Source: Allobrachymonas sp.
GTDB lineage: Bacteria; Pseudomonadota; Gammaproteobacteria; Burkholderiales; Burkholderiaceae_C
Direction of reading: 5' to 3'
Assembly (NCBI GenBank): GCA_012036375.1
Contig: JAAUOI010000029.1
Coordinates: 1 to 15,827, forward strand
DNA length: 15,827 bases
The translations under genes and the position numbers were made by a program. Shown in pieces: positions 1 through 7,013 of the stretch (within the stretch, counting starts at the first letter, position 1; every line of letters starts with the position of its first letter). The notes beneath the pieces were generated by a model. The model saw only the letters and a program-made list of their open reading frames with translations. It was not told the origin of the DNA and did not search any database.

Positions 1-763
1 ACAATAAGCTTATCAACTTGAGTTATTGAAATAGAAACTAAGGAAAGAGCAGACATTTCAAATATAAAATCCTTGACGCGAAACCATAATAAACCATCAC
101 TTTTACGCACTTTATTTTTGGCAATTGATTCCAAAGAAATGTTGAAATTATGATCAAATGAAGCAAGCTTATACCAAGATGCCAATTTAGCAGACACAAC
201 AAATTATCTGGACTGTTGTGACTAATCAAAGCCGCACCACCGAAAAAACGAATTGCTACGAAAATAACGTTCGTAAAGTGACAGTACGTATGCAAATTCA
301 AACCTAACATAGCTTGTGTCGAAAACCAAATAGGAATTTGCAACACACTGATGCACGAAATTAATGGCAGCCACGACAGTGTTTGATTCAACTGTCCTGC
401 TTCAATCTGAAGCCATTGCTCGACAATCCAAGGTAGTAAGTTGAGTAGCGAAATGAATAGCACCAAGCTGAGCAATAAACAAAATAAAAACAGCTTTAAC
501 AGGCATGAATGTATCCGTACAAAGTCAGACTCTGAAGAATTCAATGCCGCCATTTCTCGATTCACTGCATATCCGAGACCCCCATCAAGCGCCACCATAA
601 CAGCACTGATTGTCAAGAAAAAGGCGAAAATCCCAAACTCAAAGGGTGATAGAAGGCGTTTGCATAGGGCGATCGCGATAAAAATAATCAAAGCAGAACC
701 TAGAGTCGCCCACAAACTTGCACAAGTGGCCAAACTAGGTAAACGCAAACTCGACTGCTTCAA
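1..763 (-). pseudogene. wzx: O-antigen flippase (Wzx-like), frameshifted, runs off left edge
   Basis: Polytopic inner-membrane protein of the polysaccharide flippase family, expected to move lipid-linked O-units across the membrane. The first ~215 residues read in one frame with several hydrophobic segments and the Wzx-like stretch FEFGIFAFF ... GGLGYAVNREMA. That frame then runs into a stop at 38. The -1 frame carries on with the conserved Wzx core FEMSALSLVSISITQVDKL and stays open to base 1, so one base appears to be missing near 99-119, most likely in the T5 run at 115-119. Family members are usually 400-480 residues, so about half the gene lies outside the window. The start is a TTG at 763 with no good ribosome site; an ATG at 777 would be in frame if the T5 run at 764-768 had one more T. 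It is the last visible gene of the operon, 19 bases after the CmcI-like gene. The family is clear; whether the gene is truly broken is not. Confidence 0.75.
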
Positions 764-782
764 TTTTTAGCTGCCATCTAGA

Positions 783-1601
783 TCAGCTGACACGTTTCAA
801 ATAACCATCAGGGGCGACAGTTATAAGCAGCTTATTGTCGACGGATTTATCGATTTCAAACTTCAAACTCCGCCCATCTTGAGTTTTATTGACATTCTTT
901 TCAAGATCTTCAATATATTCAAAAAGCGCTGTCTTTGGATTATTTCCAGGCCCCCACGACCGATCAGGAAACATAGACTTTGGCATATCGTCAATGACGG
1001 TGTCAAATACAACACAATAACTGCCCACAGATGTTAGTGGAGCATAGGCTTCAAGTTCTGCGAGAACATGATCGTGTGTATGGTTGGAATCTAAACAAAC
1101 AAGTATTTTTTGATAATCTTTCGCAAATTCTTTAACTTGATTAATTGTGTCGGCTGCAATGCTCGACCCTTGAATCATATGAATCCGTGAAGCCATCGGA
1201 TGCGCGAGTATTGCAGTTTGATTGTGCTGCCTGATATCAATATCAATGCCCAAAACTTTCCTCTTAGATTGGCGCGGATTAAGAGATTCGTTATTTTCTA
1301 TCGCCTCACTCATATCCAATAATGCCAACATAGAAGCGCTCATGATCAAAGAGCCGCCGTGGGCAATACCAGTTTCGATAATCAAATCAGGCTTTACTGC
1401 CCATATCAACTCCTGCATAGCTACCATATCTTGTGGGTACTGAATGATGGGACGCCCCAGACTAGAAAAATGATATGTGTATTTATTTAAAGCACTACGA
1501 TTAATCCAGTCGAGTGTCGTAGCATGCAGTGCTTGGTCTGAACCAAGTTTCTTAATATTTTCCTGCGCCTCGGCTTGGAATTTTTCATTTGGATTCATCA
1601 T
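783..1601 (-). CDS. CmcI-like (cephalosporin hydroxylase family) SAM methyltransferase
   Basis: 272 residues resembling the CmcI / rhamnosyl O-methyltransferase family. A SAM-binding glycine loop ETGIAHGGS lies at 76-84, an acidic motif GIDIDIR at 118-124 (end of beta-2, ribose contact), and LDSNHTHDHV at 170-179, the Asp/His region that binds a divalent metal in this family. Despite the family name, members in polysaccharide clusters are generally thought to be methyltransferases, so O-methylation of a sugar is the inferred role; the acceptor cannot be read from sequence. The start at 1601 overlaps the stop of the acyltransferase gene (ATGATGA). A GAGGG ribosome site ends six bases before the first ATG, which favours it over the second ATG three bases on. 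It is cytoplasmic, with no signal peptide or membrane segment. Confidence 0.8.
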   Translation of the reverse strand: MMNPNEKFQAEAQENIKKLGSDQALHATTLDWINRSALNKYTYHFSSLGRPIIQYPQDMVAMQELIWAVKPDLIIETGIAHGGSLIMSASMLALLDMSEAIENNESLNPRQSKRKVLGIDIDIRQHNQTAILAHPMASRIHMIQGSSIAADTINQVKEFAKDYQKILVCLDSNHTHDHVLAELEAYAPLTSVGSYCVVFDTVIDDMPKSMFPDRSWGPGNNPKTALFEYIEDLEKNVNKTQDGRSLKFEIDKSVDNKLLITVAPDGYLKRVS

Positions 1602-2248
1602 TCGTTTCCCTCAGAATTGAATTTAATGATTTTGGCAGGATTTCCCACGACAACTGCGTAATCAGGCACATCTTTAGTGACAACAGCCCCAGCTCCTACC
1701 GTGACCCATTTACCGACTTTCACTCTAGGCAAGAGAGTGGCATTCGTACCGATGAATGTGCCATCTCCAATTTCACAACAACCAGAAATACTCACCGCGT
1801 GCGCAATGAATACCGATTTCCCGATTTTTGTTTCATGCCCCACAATTGCTGCCATATGAATACTCGTATTGTCTCCAACCTCTACCGCTGCTTGTAAAAT
1901 AACAGACTCTTGCAAATACAAACCTACCCCAAGTTTGACCAATGTCAAATCGATACTGGGATGAATTAAATTTGCAAGCCGTCCACCAGACTGCACAATT
2001 TCATGTGTCGTTTCATGTCTAACTCTTGTGCTTCCCGTGATCAAATTGACAAATGCTGTGTCGACCGATGAAAGCTCACGAATTAATTCAAGCCCGCCAA
2101 GTATTTTGTAGCCGAAAAAGTCTTTCCCTTTCTTAGCGGGATCATTGTCCAATAAGCCACATATTTGGATATTCGGCTCACTTCGCTCTACAGCACGAGC
2201 GATACGAACGGTTTCCGGATTAGAAGCGCCTAAGAGATAGGTTTTCAT
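1598..2248 (-). CDS. PglD/NeuD-like sugar O/N-acyltransferase (left-handed beta-helix)
   Basis: 216 residues. An N-terminal Rossmann-like PglD_N domain (1 to about 85, starting MKTYLLGASN) is followed by a left-handed beta-helix of hexapeptide repeats (about 100-205). The end is typical of the family: GDGTFIGTNATLLPRVKVGK at 161-180 and VVGNPAKII at 200-208. His138 in VGHETKIG aligns with the catalytic His of PglD (IEHECVIG). PglD-type enzymes transfer acetyl from acetyl-CoA to the 4-amino group of a UDP-linked sugar. This gene directly follows an aminotransferase, so N-acylation of the 4-amino sugar made by that enzyme is the natural inference, with the nucleotide probably CDP here (GDP possible). 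It lies 12 bases after the aminotransferase stop with a GAGAG ribosome site, and overlaps the CmcI-like gene. Confidence 0.85.
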   Translation of the reverse strand: MKTYLLGASNPETVRIARAVERSEPNIQICGLLDNDPAKKGKDFFGYKILGGLELIRELSSVDTAFVNLITGSTRVRHETTHEIVQSGGRLANLIHPSIDLTLVKLGVGLYLQESVILQAAVEVGDNTSIHMAAIVGHETKIGKSVFIAHAVSISGCCEIGDGTFIGTNATLLPRVKVGKWVTVGAGAVVTKDVPDYAVVVGNPAKIIKFNSEGNE

Positions 2249-2260
2249 AGCACTCTCAAT

Positions 2261-3370
2261 TTATTCTGAAAATTGCTCGCGTACAACTTGTATGACGCGA
2301 ATCATCTCAGCACTTTCGATATCGTGATAACTTGGCAAATTTATAGCTCGCTCAGGAATAGTCCATGAATTAAAGTTTTCTCGCACAGGTGAAAACATGT
2401 TGAGTTTTGACAAAGGCCAAAAAAATACCCTCGCATCAATATTTTCCCCCTTAAATTCTGATTGAAGACGCTCTCGAGTAATACCTGTATGGGCATCAAA
2501 AACCAAGGTTGGCATCCAAGCCCCATTGATCATTCCTTGAGGCTCAGGATTGATAGCGATGCCCTCGATATTTGATAACTCTGTGCGATAGAAATTTAAA
2601 ATCTCGCGTTTACGAGCCATTAGCTCTTCGATTCGCTCCATCTGAGCACATCCCATCGCCGCCTGAACATTGGACATCTTATATTTGAATCCAACTGCAT
2701 CAGGCCAAAATTGTTTGGTTTGATTTCTAGCTCTTCCATGATTACTTAGCGTTAATACTTTTTCAAAAAGCTCAGGATCGTTGGTTACAAACATACCCCC
2801 TTCACCTGTCGTCACTGTTTTTGTTCCGTGGAATGAGAATGCGCCGAACTTACCCATAGAGCCTGCTCGCTTGCCATGGTAGACAGAACCGATTGCTTCC
2901 GCTGCATCTTCAATCACGGGAATACCGTACTTCTCGCCCAACGCCAATAGGCGCGTCATATCACACAAATTACCGTAGAGATGCGTCGCAATGATCGCTT
3001 TGGTTCTCGATGTAATCGCAGCCTCAGCTTTCTCAGGATCAATACACCACGAGTCGGCAAGAATATCCACGAAAACAGGCTTAGCAGCGAGATGCACGAC
3101 TGGGGAAACCGTTGCGATCCAATTCGTGTCCGCCAATATCACCTCGTCGCCTTGGCCAATCCCCAAGGCGGCCATGCCAAGGTGTAATGCACCCGTGCAA
3201 CTGGATGTCGAAATCGCGTACTCTACATTTAAGTGTTTTTTGAAAGCCGCTTCAAAGCGATGAATATAGTCGTAACACTGATCACCCCAACCGTTGGCAG
3301 CAGCATCCGTGGCATAGCGGATCTCAAGCTCAGTAATTGAAGGTTTGGTATAGAGAATGCGTGACTTCAT
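2261..3370 (-). CDS. DegT/DnrJ/EryC1/StrS family sugar aminotransferase
   Basis: 369-residue PLP-dependent (fold-type I) nucleotide-sugar aminotransferase. The PLP lysine is K184 in FSFHGTKTVTTGEGGM. The conserved Asp of this fold is D155 in PVIEDAAEAIGS, and the phosphate-binding stretch is STSSCTGALHLG at 54-65. The open frame extends 31 codons upstream, but ATG 3370 is chosen because MKSRILYTKPSI matches the usual family start and its ATGA overlaps the stop of the C-methyltransferase gene. Overall the protein resembles GDP-perosamine synthase-type enzymes that aminate C4 of a 4-keto-6-deoxysugar. Two 4-keto substrates could exist in this locus, the CDP-sugar from RfbG and the GDP-sugar from Gmd. 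Position directly after the C-methyltransferase favours the CDP substrate (inference). Confidence 0.88.
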   Translation of the reverse strand: MKSRILYTKPSITELEIRYATDAAANGWGDQCYDYIHRFEAAFKKHLNVEYAISTSSCTGALHLGMAALGIGQGDEVILADTNWIATVSPVVHLAAKPVFVDILADSWCIDPEKAEAAITSRTKAIIATHLYGNLCDMTRLLALGEKYGIPVIEDAAEAIGSVYHGKRAGSMGKFGAFSFHGTKTVTTGEGGMFVTNDPELFEKVLTLSNHGRARNQTKQFWPDAVGFKYKMSNVQAAMGCAQMERIEELMARKREILNFYRTELSNIEGIAINPEPQGMINGAWMPTLVFDAHTGITRERLQSEFKGENIDARVFFWPLSKLNMFSPVRENFNSWTIPERAINLPSYHDIESAEMIRVIQVVREQFSE

Positions 3371-4590
3371 AAGATGACCAATTCCGGGACGGCAAGAACA
3401 AAACGAACGCCATGCGCCCTCATCGCTGCATTTTGTTGTATCACTTCGTGGGCAATATTCCAAGGCAAGATCACAACATAGTCCAAGCCTTCGCCGCTTA
3501 ATTCAGATGGAGGCAGAATTGGGATATGGCTGCCAGGCATATATTTTCCTTGCTTTGATAGAGCAGCATCGAAAACGACAGCGAGCAAGTCGGGTCGAAT
3601 GCCTGCGTAATTCAATAATGTATTCCCCTTAGCCGCAGCTCCATAAGCTACCACCTTTTTGTTTTCTCGCTTTTGCTCAATCAAGAAAGTGACTAGCGCA
3701 TCCTTGATTGCATCAACTCGTTGCTGAAACCCGTGATAAGCGGCCAAGGTTTGCATGCCAAGTCTTTTCTCTTGCTCTAGAACAACATCGACTGAAGGCT
3801 GCTCCTCCCACTTTGCGCTTGCTTGACAACCAAAAATACGCAAACTCCCGCCATGCGTTGACAGCTCTTGAACATCAAAAATCCTGAGACCAAATAATTC
3901 AAATATCTTATTGACCGTATACAGGGATAGATAAGAAAAATGTTCGTGATAGATTGTGTCGAACTGAGTGTGCTTGAGCAATTGCATCAGATGCGGAAAC
4001 TCAATCGTCACGACGCCTTGCGGCTTGAGCAATGTCGCGATACCCTGCGTGAAGTCATTGATATCTGGTACATGCGCATAGACATTGTTCGCTGCAATCA
4101 AGTCTGCTTGCTTACCCTCTTTGCATAGTTGATGCGCCAACGATTGGCCAAAAAACTCTTCCATCACAAGAATCCCTAGCGCGCGTGCAGCCTCGGCCGT
4201 GCTGTGTGTTGGCTCAACGCCAAGGCAGGGGATCTGCGCTTGTACGAAATTTTTTAGCAAATAGCCATCATTTGAAGCCAGCTCAACCACCAAACTTTGA
4301 GAGGATAGGTTCAGCCTTTTCTGCATTTGCAAGGCGTAATCTTTGGCATGCGCCAACCAACTTTGCGAAGCGCTTGAAAAGTATGCGTAGCCTTCATTAA
4401 AGAAAGTCTCTGGCTGGGTGTAGTCCTCAGTTTGCACCAGCCAACAGCTATGGCACACGCGAACACGCAGCGGCAAACTGATTTCTGGCTTCGACAAATC
4501 GCATTTAGAAAGATAAGAGTTCGAAGGCGGCGCAAAACCCAAATCGACAAACAGGTGCTCCAACTCAGTGTGACAATGACGGCATTTCAT
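3367..4590 (-). CDS. NDP-hexose C-methyltransferase (TylC3/TcaB9 type)
   Basis: 407 residues with the three-part layout of sugar 3-C-methyltransferases. An N-terminal zinc site is formed by C3, C6, C46 and C49 (CRHC and CHSC). The central SAM domain has VELASNDGYLL (102-112) and GVEPT (124-128). The C-terminal Rossmann-like domain includes YGAAAKGNTLLNY (316-328). Residues matching the TcaB9 active site are present: His173 in VYAHVPD, and Tyr214, Glu216 and His217 in YHEH. These enzymes methylate C3 of a 4-keto nucleotide sugar using SAM. The open frame has 33 extra upstream codons, but ATG 4590 begins exactly at MKCRHC, the family start, 31 bases after the epimerase stop; its ribosome site (TTGAG) is weak. 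The substrate here is probably the CDP-4-keto-6-deoxyhexose from RfbG, with or without epimerisation. It is translationally coupled to the aminotransferase. Confidence 0.87.
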   Translation of the reverse strand: MKCRHCHTELEHLFVDLGFAPPSNSYLSKCDLSKPEISLPLRVRVCHSCWLVQTEDYTQPETFFNEGYAYFSSASQSWLAHAKDYALQMQKRLNLSSQSLVVELASNDGYLLKNFVQAQIPCLGVEPTHSTAEAARALGILVMEEFFGQSLAHQLCKEGKQADLIAANNVYAHVPDINDFTQGIATLLKPQGVVTIEFPHLMQLLKHTQFDTIYHEHFSYLSLYTVNKIFELFGLRIFDVQELSTHGGSLRIFGCQASAKWEEQPSVDVVLEQEKRLGMQTLAAYHGFQQRVDAIKDALVTFLIEQKRENKKVVAYGAAAKGNTLLNYAGIRPDLLAVVFDAALSKQGKYMPGSHIPILPPSELSGEGLDYVVILPWNIAHEVIQQNAAMRAHGVRFVLAVPELVIL

Positions 4591-4621
4591 TCGGTAATAC
4601 TCAAGAAATATCCGACTCAAA

Positions 4622-5164
4622 TCATGAATCAAGAGTCGGCAACTGGCGATCCCTCGCAGACCATTCGGAAAATGCAAGCGGCCAAGCAATCTTCAACTTC
4701 GGATCGTCGGCACGCAGCCCCGATTCCAACTCGGGTGTGTAGGGATAACTATGGACATACAGCAAGCAGCTATTCGATTCCAATGACTGAAATCCATGCG
4801 CAACCCCTTTAGGTAATAACATGGCCTGATAGTTTTCTGCACTCAAGGTTTCTGCATGCCACTGGAGATAGGTTGGTGACTGAAGTCTAAGATCCACAGC
4901 CACATCCCATACAGCTCCAGAAATGCAAGTGACTAACTTATCTTCAGCGGCAATACTCTGTTGAAAATGTAGCCCGCGAACAGTACCGGCTTTCGAGGTA
5001 TGAGACCAATTGATTTGTGCAACTTGATCTGACCATCCAGCTTCCTTGAGCTCTTGGGCGCAAAATAAACGTGCGAAACCACCTCGCTCATCTTGACGAA
5101 CTGTACGAGTCATCACTTTGACTCCATGCAAAGGAGTATCCCTAAATTTCAAGAGTTGGCTCAT
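4622..5164 (-). CDS. RmlC-like NDP-4-keto-6-deoxyhexose 3,5- or 5-epimerase
   Basis: 180-residue cupin of the dTDP-4-dehydrorhamnose 3,5-epimerase family, the usual family length. Conserved parts: DERGGFARLF (25-34), TVRGLHFQ (61-68), WDVAVDLR (86-93), LPKGVAHGF (117-125) and PYTPELESG (141-149). The catalytic set looks complete: His66 as base, Asp172 as its partner and Tyr142 as acid, by alignment with RmlC. No rmlA, rmlB or rmlD is present, so rhamnose synthesis is unlikely. Sitting between rfbG and the C-methyltransferase, it most likely epimerises a CDP-linked 4-keto sugar at C5, or at C3 and C5, as the TylCVII/EvaD class does next to C-methyltransferases. Its ATG overlaps the rfbG stop (ATGA). 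The exact stereochemistry cannot be told from sequence. Confidence 0.87.
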   Translation of the reverse strand: MSQLLKFRDTPLHGVKVMTRTVRQDERGGFARLFCAQELKEAGWSDQVAQINWSHTSKAGTVRGLHFQQSIAAEDKLVTCISGAVWDVAVDLRLQSPTYLQWHAETLSAENYQAMLLPKGVAHGFQSLESNSCLLYVHSYPYTPELESGLRADDPKLKIAWPLAFSEWSARDRQLPTLDS

Positions 5165-6258
5165 GATGACTCACATGCTTGCATAAAGTCATCAATATCG
5201 TTCAAGCAGCTCATACGCGCAGAGTTCGGCGCTCTTTCATAACTAGCAAACCACTGCATAGTTCTTTCAACAGCAACGCCAACATCCCAAACTGGATCGA
5301 TTCCAAGAATTCGGCTGGCTTTGCTCACATCAAGATGCAAGAGCTGCGCTTCGTGTGGCTGCTCTGATGAGGCGGTGATTTGGTGTCGCGCAGCCGGCAT
5401 GTATTGAGCAGCCAACCGAATCACATCACCAACAGAGATCATCGATTGAGCTGCGGGGCCAAAATTAAATGAATCACTCAAACTAGGAGTTTGGAATATT
5501 TGCTGCGCAGCAATCATATATGCATGCAAAGGTTCAACGACATGCTGCCAAGGTCGTACCGCAGTAGGATTGCGCAAAGTCAGAACCTGCCCAGCATTCC
5601 AAGCACGTATCGCATCAGGTATTAGCCGATCCTGCGACCAATCTCCGCCACCAATCACATTCCCAGCTCTCGCGCTGACCAAGCCAATATCTAAGTTAGA
5701 AAAAAATGACCGCCGATAGCTTTCAATCACAAATTCTGCAGCTGCTTTGCTAGCGCTGTAAGGGTCATGCCCTCCAAGGGGATCTTGCTCTGCAAAGGCT
5801 CTTCCCTCTTCATTGTTGCGATAAACCTTATCCGTCGTGATTGCAACAATAGCCCGCACAGATTTGCTGCTTCGCAATTCATTGAGCAGATAGGCTGTGC
5901 CCATCACATTTGCCGAGAACGTTTCAATAGGCTCAGAGTAACTTTTTCTAACCAAAGCCTGTGCAGCCAAATGAAATACAACTTCTGGCTGAAATTGCTC
6001 AATCACCCGAGACAGATGATGGGGGTCTGTGATATCGCCCACGTTGTGTTGGCATAAACCCGCAACTTGTGCAGCTTCAAATAAATTCGGTTTTTGCTCG
6101 GGCGCAAGCGAATAGCCACAAGTGATTGCGCTCAATCGATTCAGCCATATGGCCAGCCATGCACCCTTAAATCCAGTGTGCCCTGTCACCAATACGCGTC
6201 GCCCATGCCAAAATGATGAGGCAAATGACGCTTTTGAAGAGTTCACCAACGCTTCCAT
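5161..6258 (-). CDS. rfbG: CDP-glucose 4,6-dehydratase
   Basis: 365-residue extended SDR that converts CDP-glucose to CDP-4-keto-6-deoxyglucose with tightly bound NAD. The cofactor loop TGHTGFKGAW at 25-34 is the RfbG signature, differing from the TGxxGFIG of RmlB/GalE. HLAAQALVR (97-105), TTDKVY (141-146) and catalytic YSASK (167-171) follow. ATG 6258 is preferred to the longer open frame: it gives near-family length, places FWHGRRVLVTG at the usual position and has a GGAAAAG ribosome site. That start lies 16 bases inside the 3' end of rfbF, so translation is coupled. Together with RfbF it supplies the 4-keto sugar for the epimerase, C-methyltransferase and aminotransferase downstream. No ddhC-type dehydrase for 3,6-dideoxyhexoses is present in the window. 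Confidence 0.95.
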   Translation of the reverse strand: MEALVNSSKASFASSFWHGRRVLVTGHTGFKGAWLAIWLNRLSAITCGYSLAPEQKPNLFEAAQVAGLCQHNVGDITDPHHLSRVIEQFQPEVVFHLAAQALVRKSYSEPIETFSANVMGTAYLLNELRSSKSVRAIVAITTDKVYRNNEEGRAFAEQDPLGGHDPYSASKAAAEFVIESYRRSFFSNLDIGLVSARAGNVIGGGDWSQDRLIPDAIRAWNAGQVLTLRNPTAVRPWQHVVEPLHAYMIAAQQIFQTPSLSDSFNFGPAAQSMISVGDVIRLAAQYMPAARHQITASSEQPHEAQLLHLDVSKASRILGIDPVWDVGVAVERTMQWFASYERAPNSARMSCLNDIDDFMQACESS

Positions 6259-7013
6259 GGAGCTTTTCCACTTTGCCAAAGATCTTCTAGCAAGTTTTTC
6301 TCTCGCAATGTGTCCATGGGTTGCCAAAATCCACGGTGCTCAAAAGCCTGCAATTGTCCAGATTGCGCAACCTCTTCCAAAGGTTTTCCCTCCCAAGAAC
6401 TTTGATCTCCATCGATGTACTTGAGGACTTGAGGACTTAGCACGAAAAATCCTCCATTGATCCAAGCTCCATCGCCGGGTGGTTTTTCTTGGAAGCCTTT
6501 CACTGCTGTTCCTTCGGTCAACAGCGCACCATAACGTCCAGGAGGTTGTACAGCAGTAACGGTTGCCAACTTCCCATGATGCCGGTGAAAGTCAACCAGT
6601 TCTGCAATGTTGACATCGGCAACACCATCGCCATACGTAAAACAAAAAGCCTCTTCGTTGGCGATGTAATCAGCAACGCGCTTGAGACGGCCACCCGTTA
6701 AGCTATTTTCTCCAGTGTCGACTAAAGTGACTTTCCAGGGCTCAGCATGCCTTTGATGAACTTGCATGTCATTATTCGACATATCGAATGTGACATCTGA
6801 CATATGCATGAAGTAGTTAGCAAAGTACTCCTTGATGACATAGCCCTTAAATCCGCAGCAAATCACAAACTCATTAATCCCATGATGAGAATACATCTTC
6901 ATGATGTGCCAGAGAATGGGCTTACCACCAATCTCAATCATCGGTTTGGGCTTGAGGTGTGTTTCTTCGGAAATGCGCGTCCCCAAGCCACCCGCAAGAA
7001 TAACTGCTTTCAT
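6243..7013 (-). CDS. rfbF: Glucose-1-phosphate cytidylyltransferase
   Basis: 256-residue nucleotidyltransferase that makes CDP-glucose from CTP and glucose-1-phosphate; family members are about 257 residues. The nucleotide loop LAGGLGTRISEET (6-18) followed by KPKPMIEIGGKPILWH (21-36) is diagnostic of RfbF. FTYGDGVADV carries the metal-binding Asp, and RYGALL, FQEKP and INGGFFV are further family blocks. A GTG four codons upstream is in frame, but ATG 7013 is preferred: it gives the canonical MKAVILAGG start, and the ATG overlaps the TGA that would naturally end gmd (ATGA at 7010-7013). First committed enzyme of the CDP-sugar branch, and intact, unlike the two genes upstream of it. Confidence 0.95.
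   Translation of the reverse strand: MKAVILAGGLGTRISEETHLKPKPMIEIGGKPILWHIMKMYSHHGINEFVICCGFKGYVIKEYFANYFMHMSDVTFDMSNNDMQVHQRHAEPWKVTLVDTGENSLTGGRLKRVADYIANEEAFCFTYGDGVADVNIAELVDFHRHHGKLATVTAVQPPGRYGALLTEGTAVKGFQEKPPGDGAWINGGFFVLSPQVLKYIDGDQSSWEGKPLEEVAQSGQLQAFEHRGFWQPMDTLREKNLLEDLWQSGKAPWKRW

Noticed and set aside
441..770. Open frame of 109 codons on the plus strand opposite wzx, and other plus-strand frames within 1-9500
   Set aside because: They are antisense shadows of recognised genes, with no family features or ribosome sites.
4591..4689. 33-codon extension of the C-methyltransferase and similar extensions of the aminotransferase (3371-3463) and rfbG (6259-6327)
   Set aside because: Each extension overlaps the preceding gene out of frame and lacks family similarity, while the internal ATG coincides with the conserved protein start.
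4622..5164. Assignment of the epimerase as rmlC for dTDP-rhamnose
   Set aside because: No rmlA, rmlB or rmlD accompany it, and its neighbours are the CDP-sugar genes.
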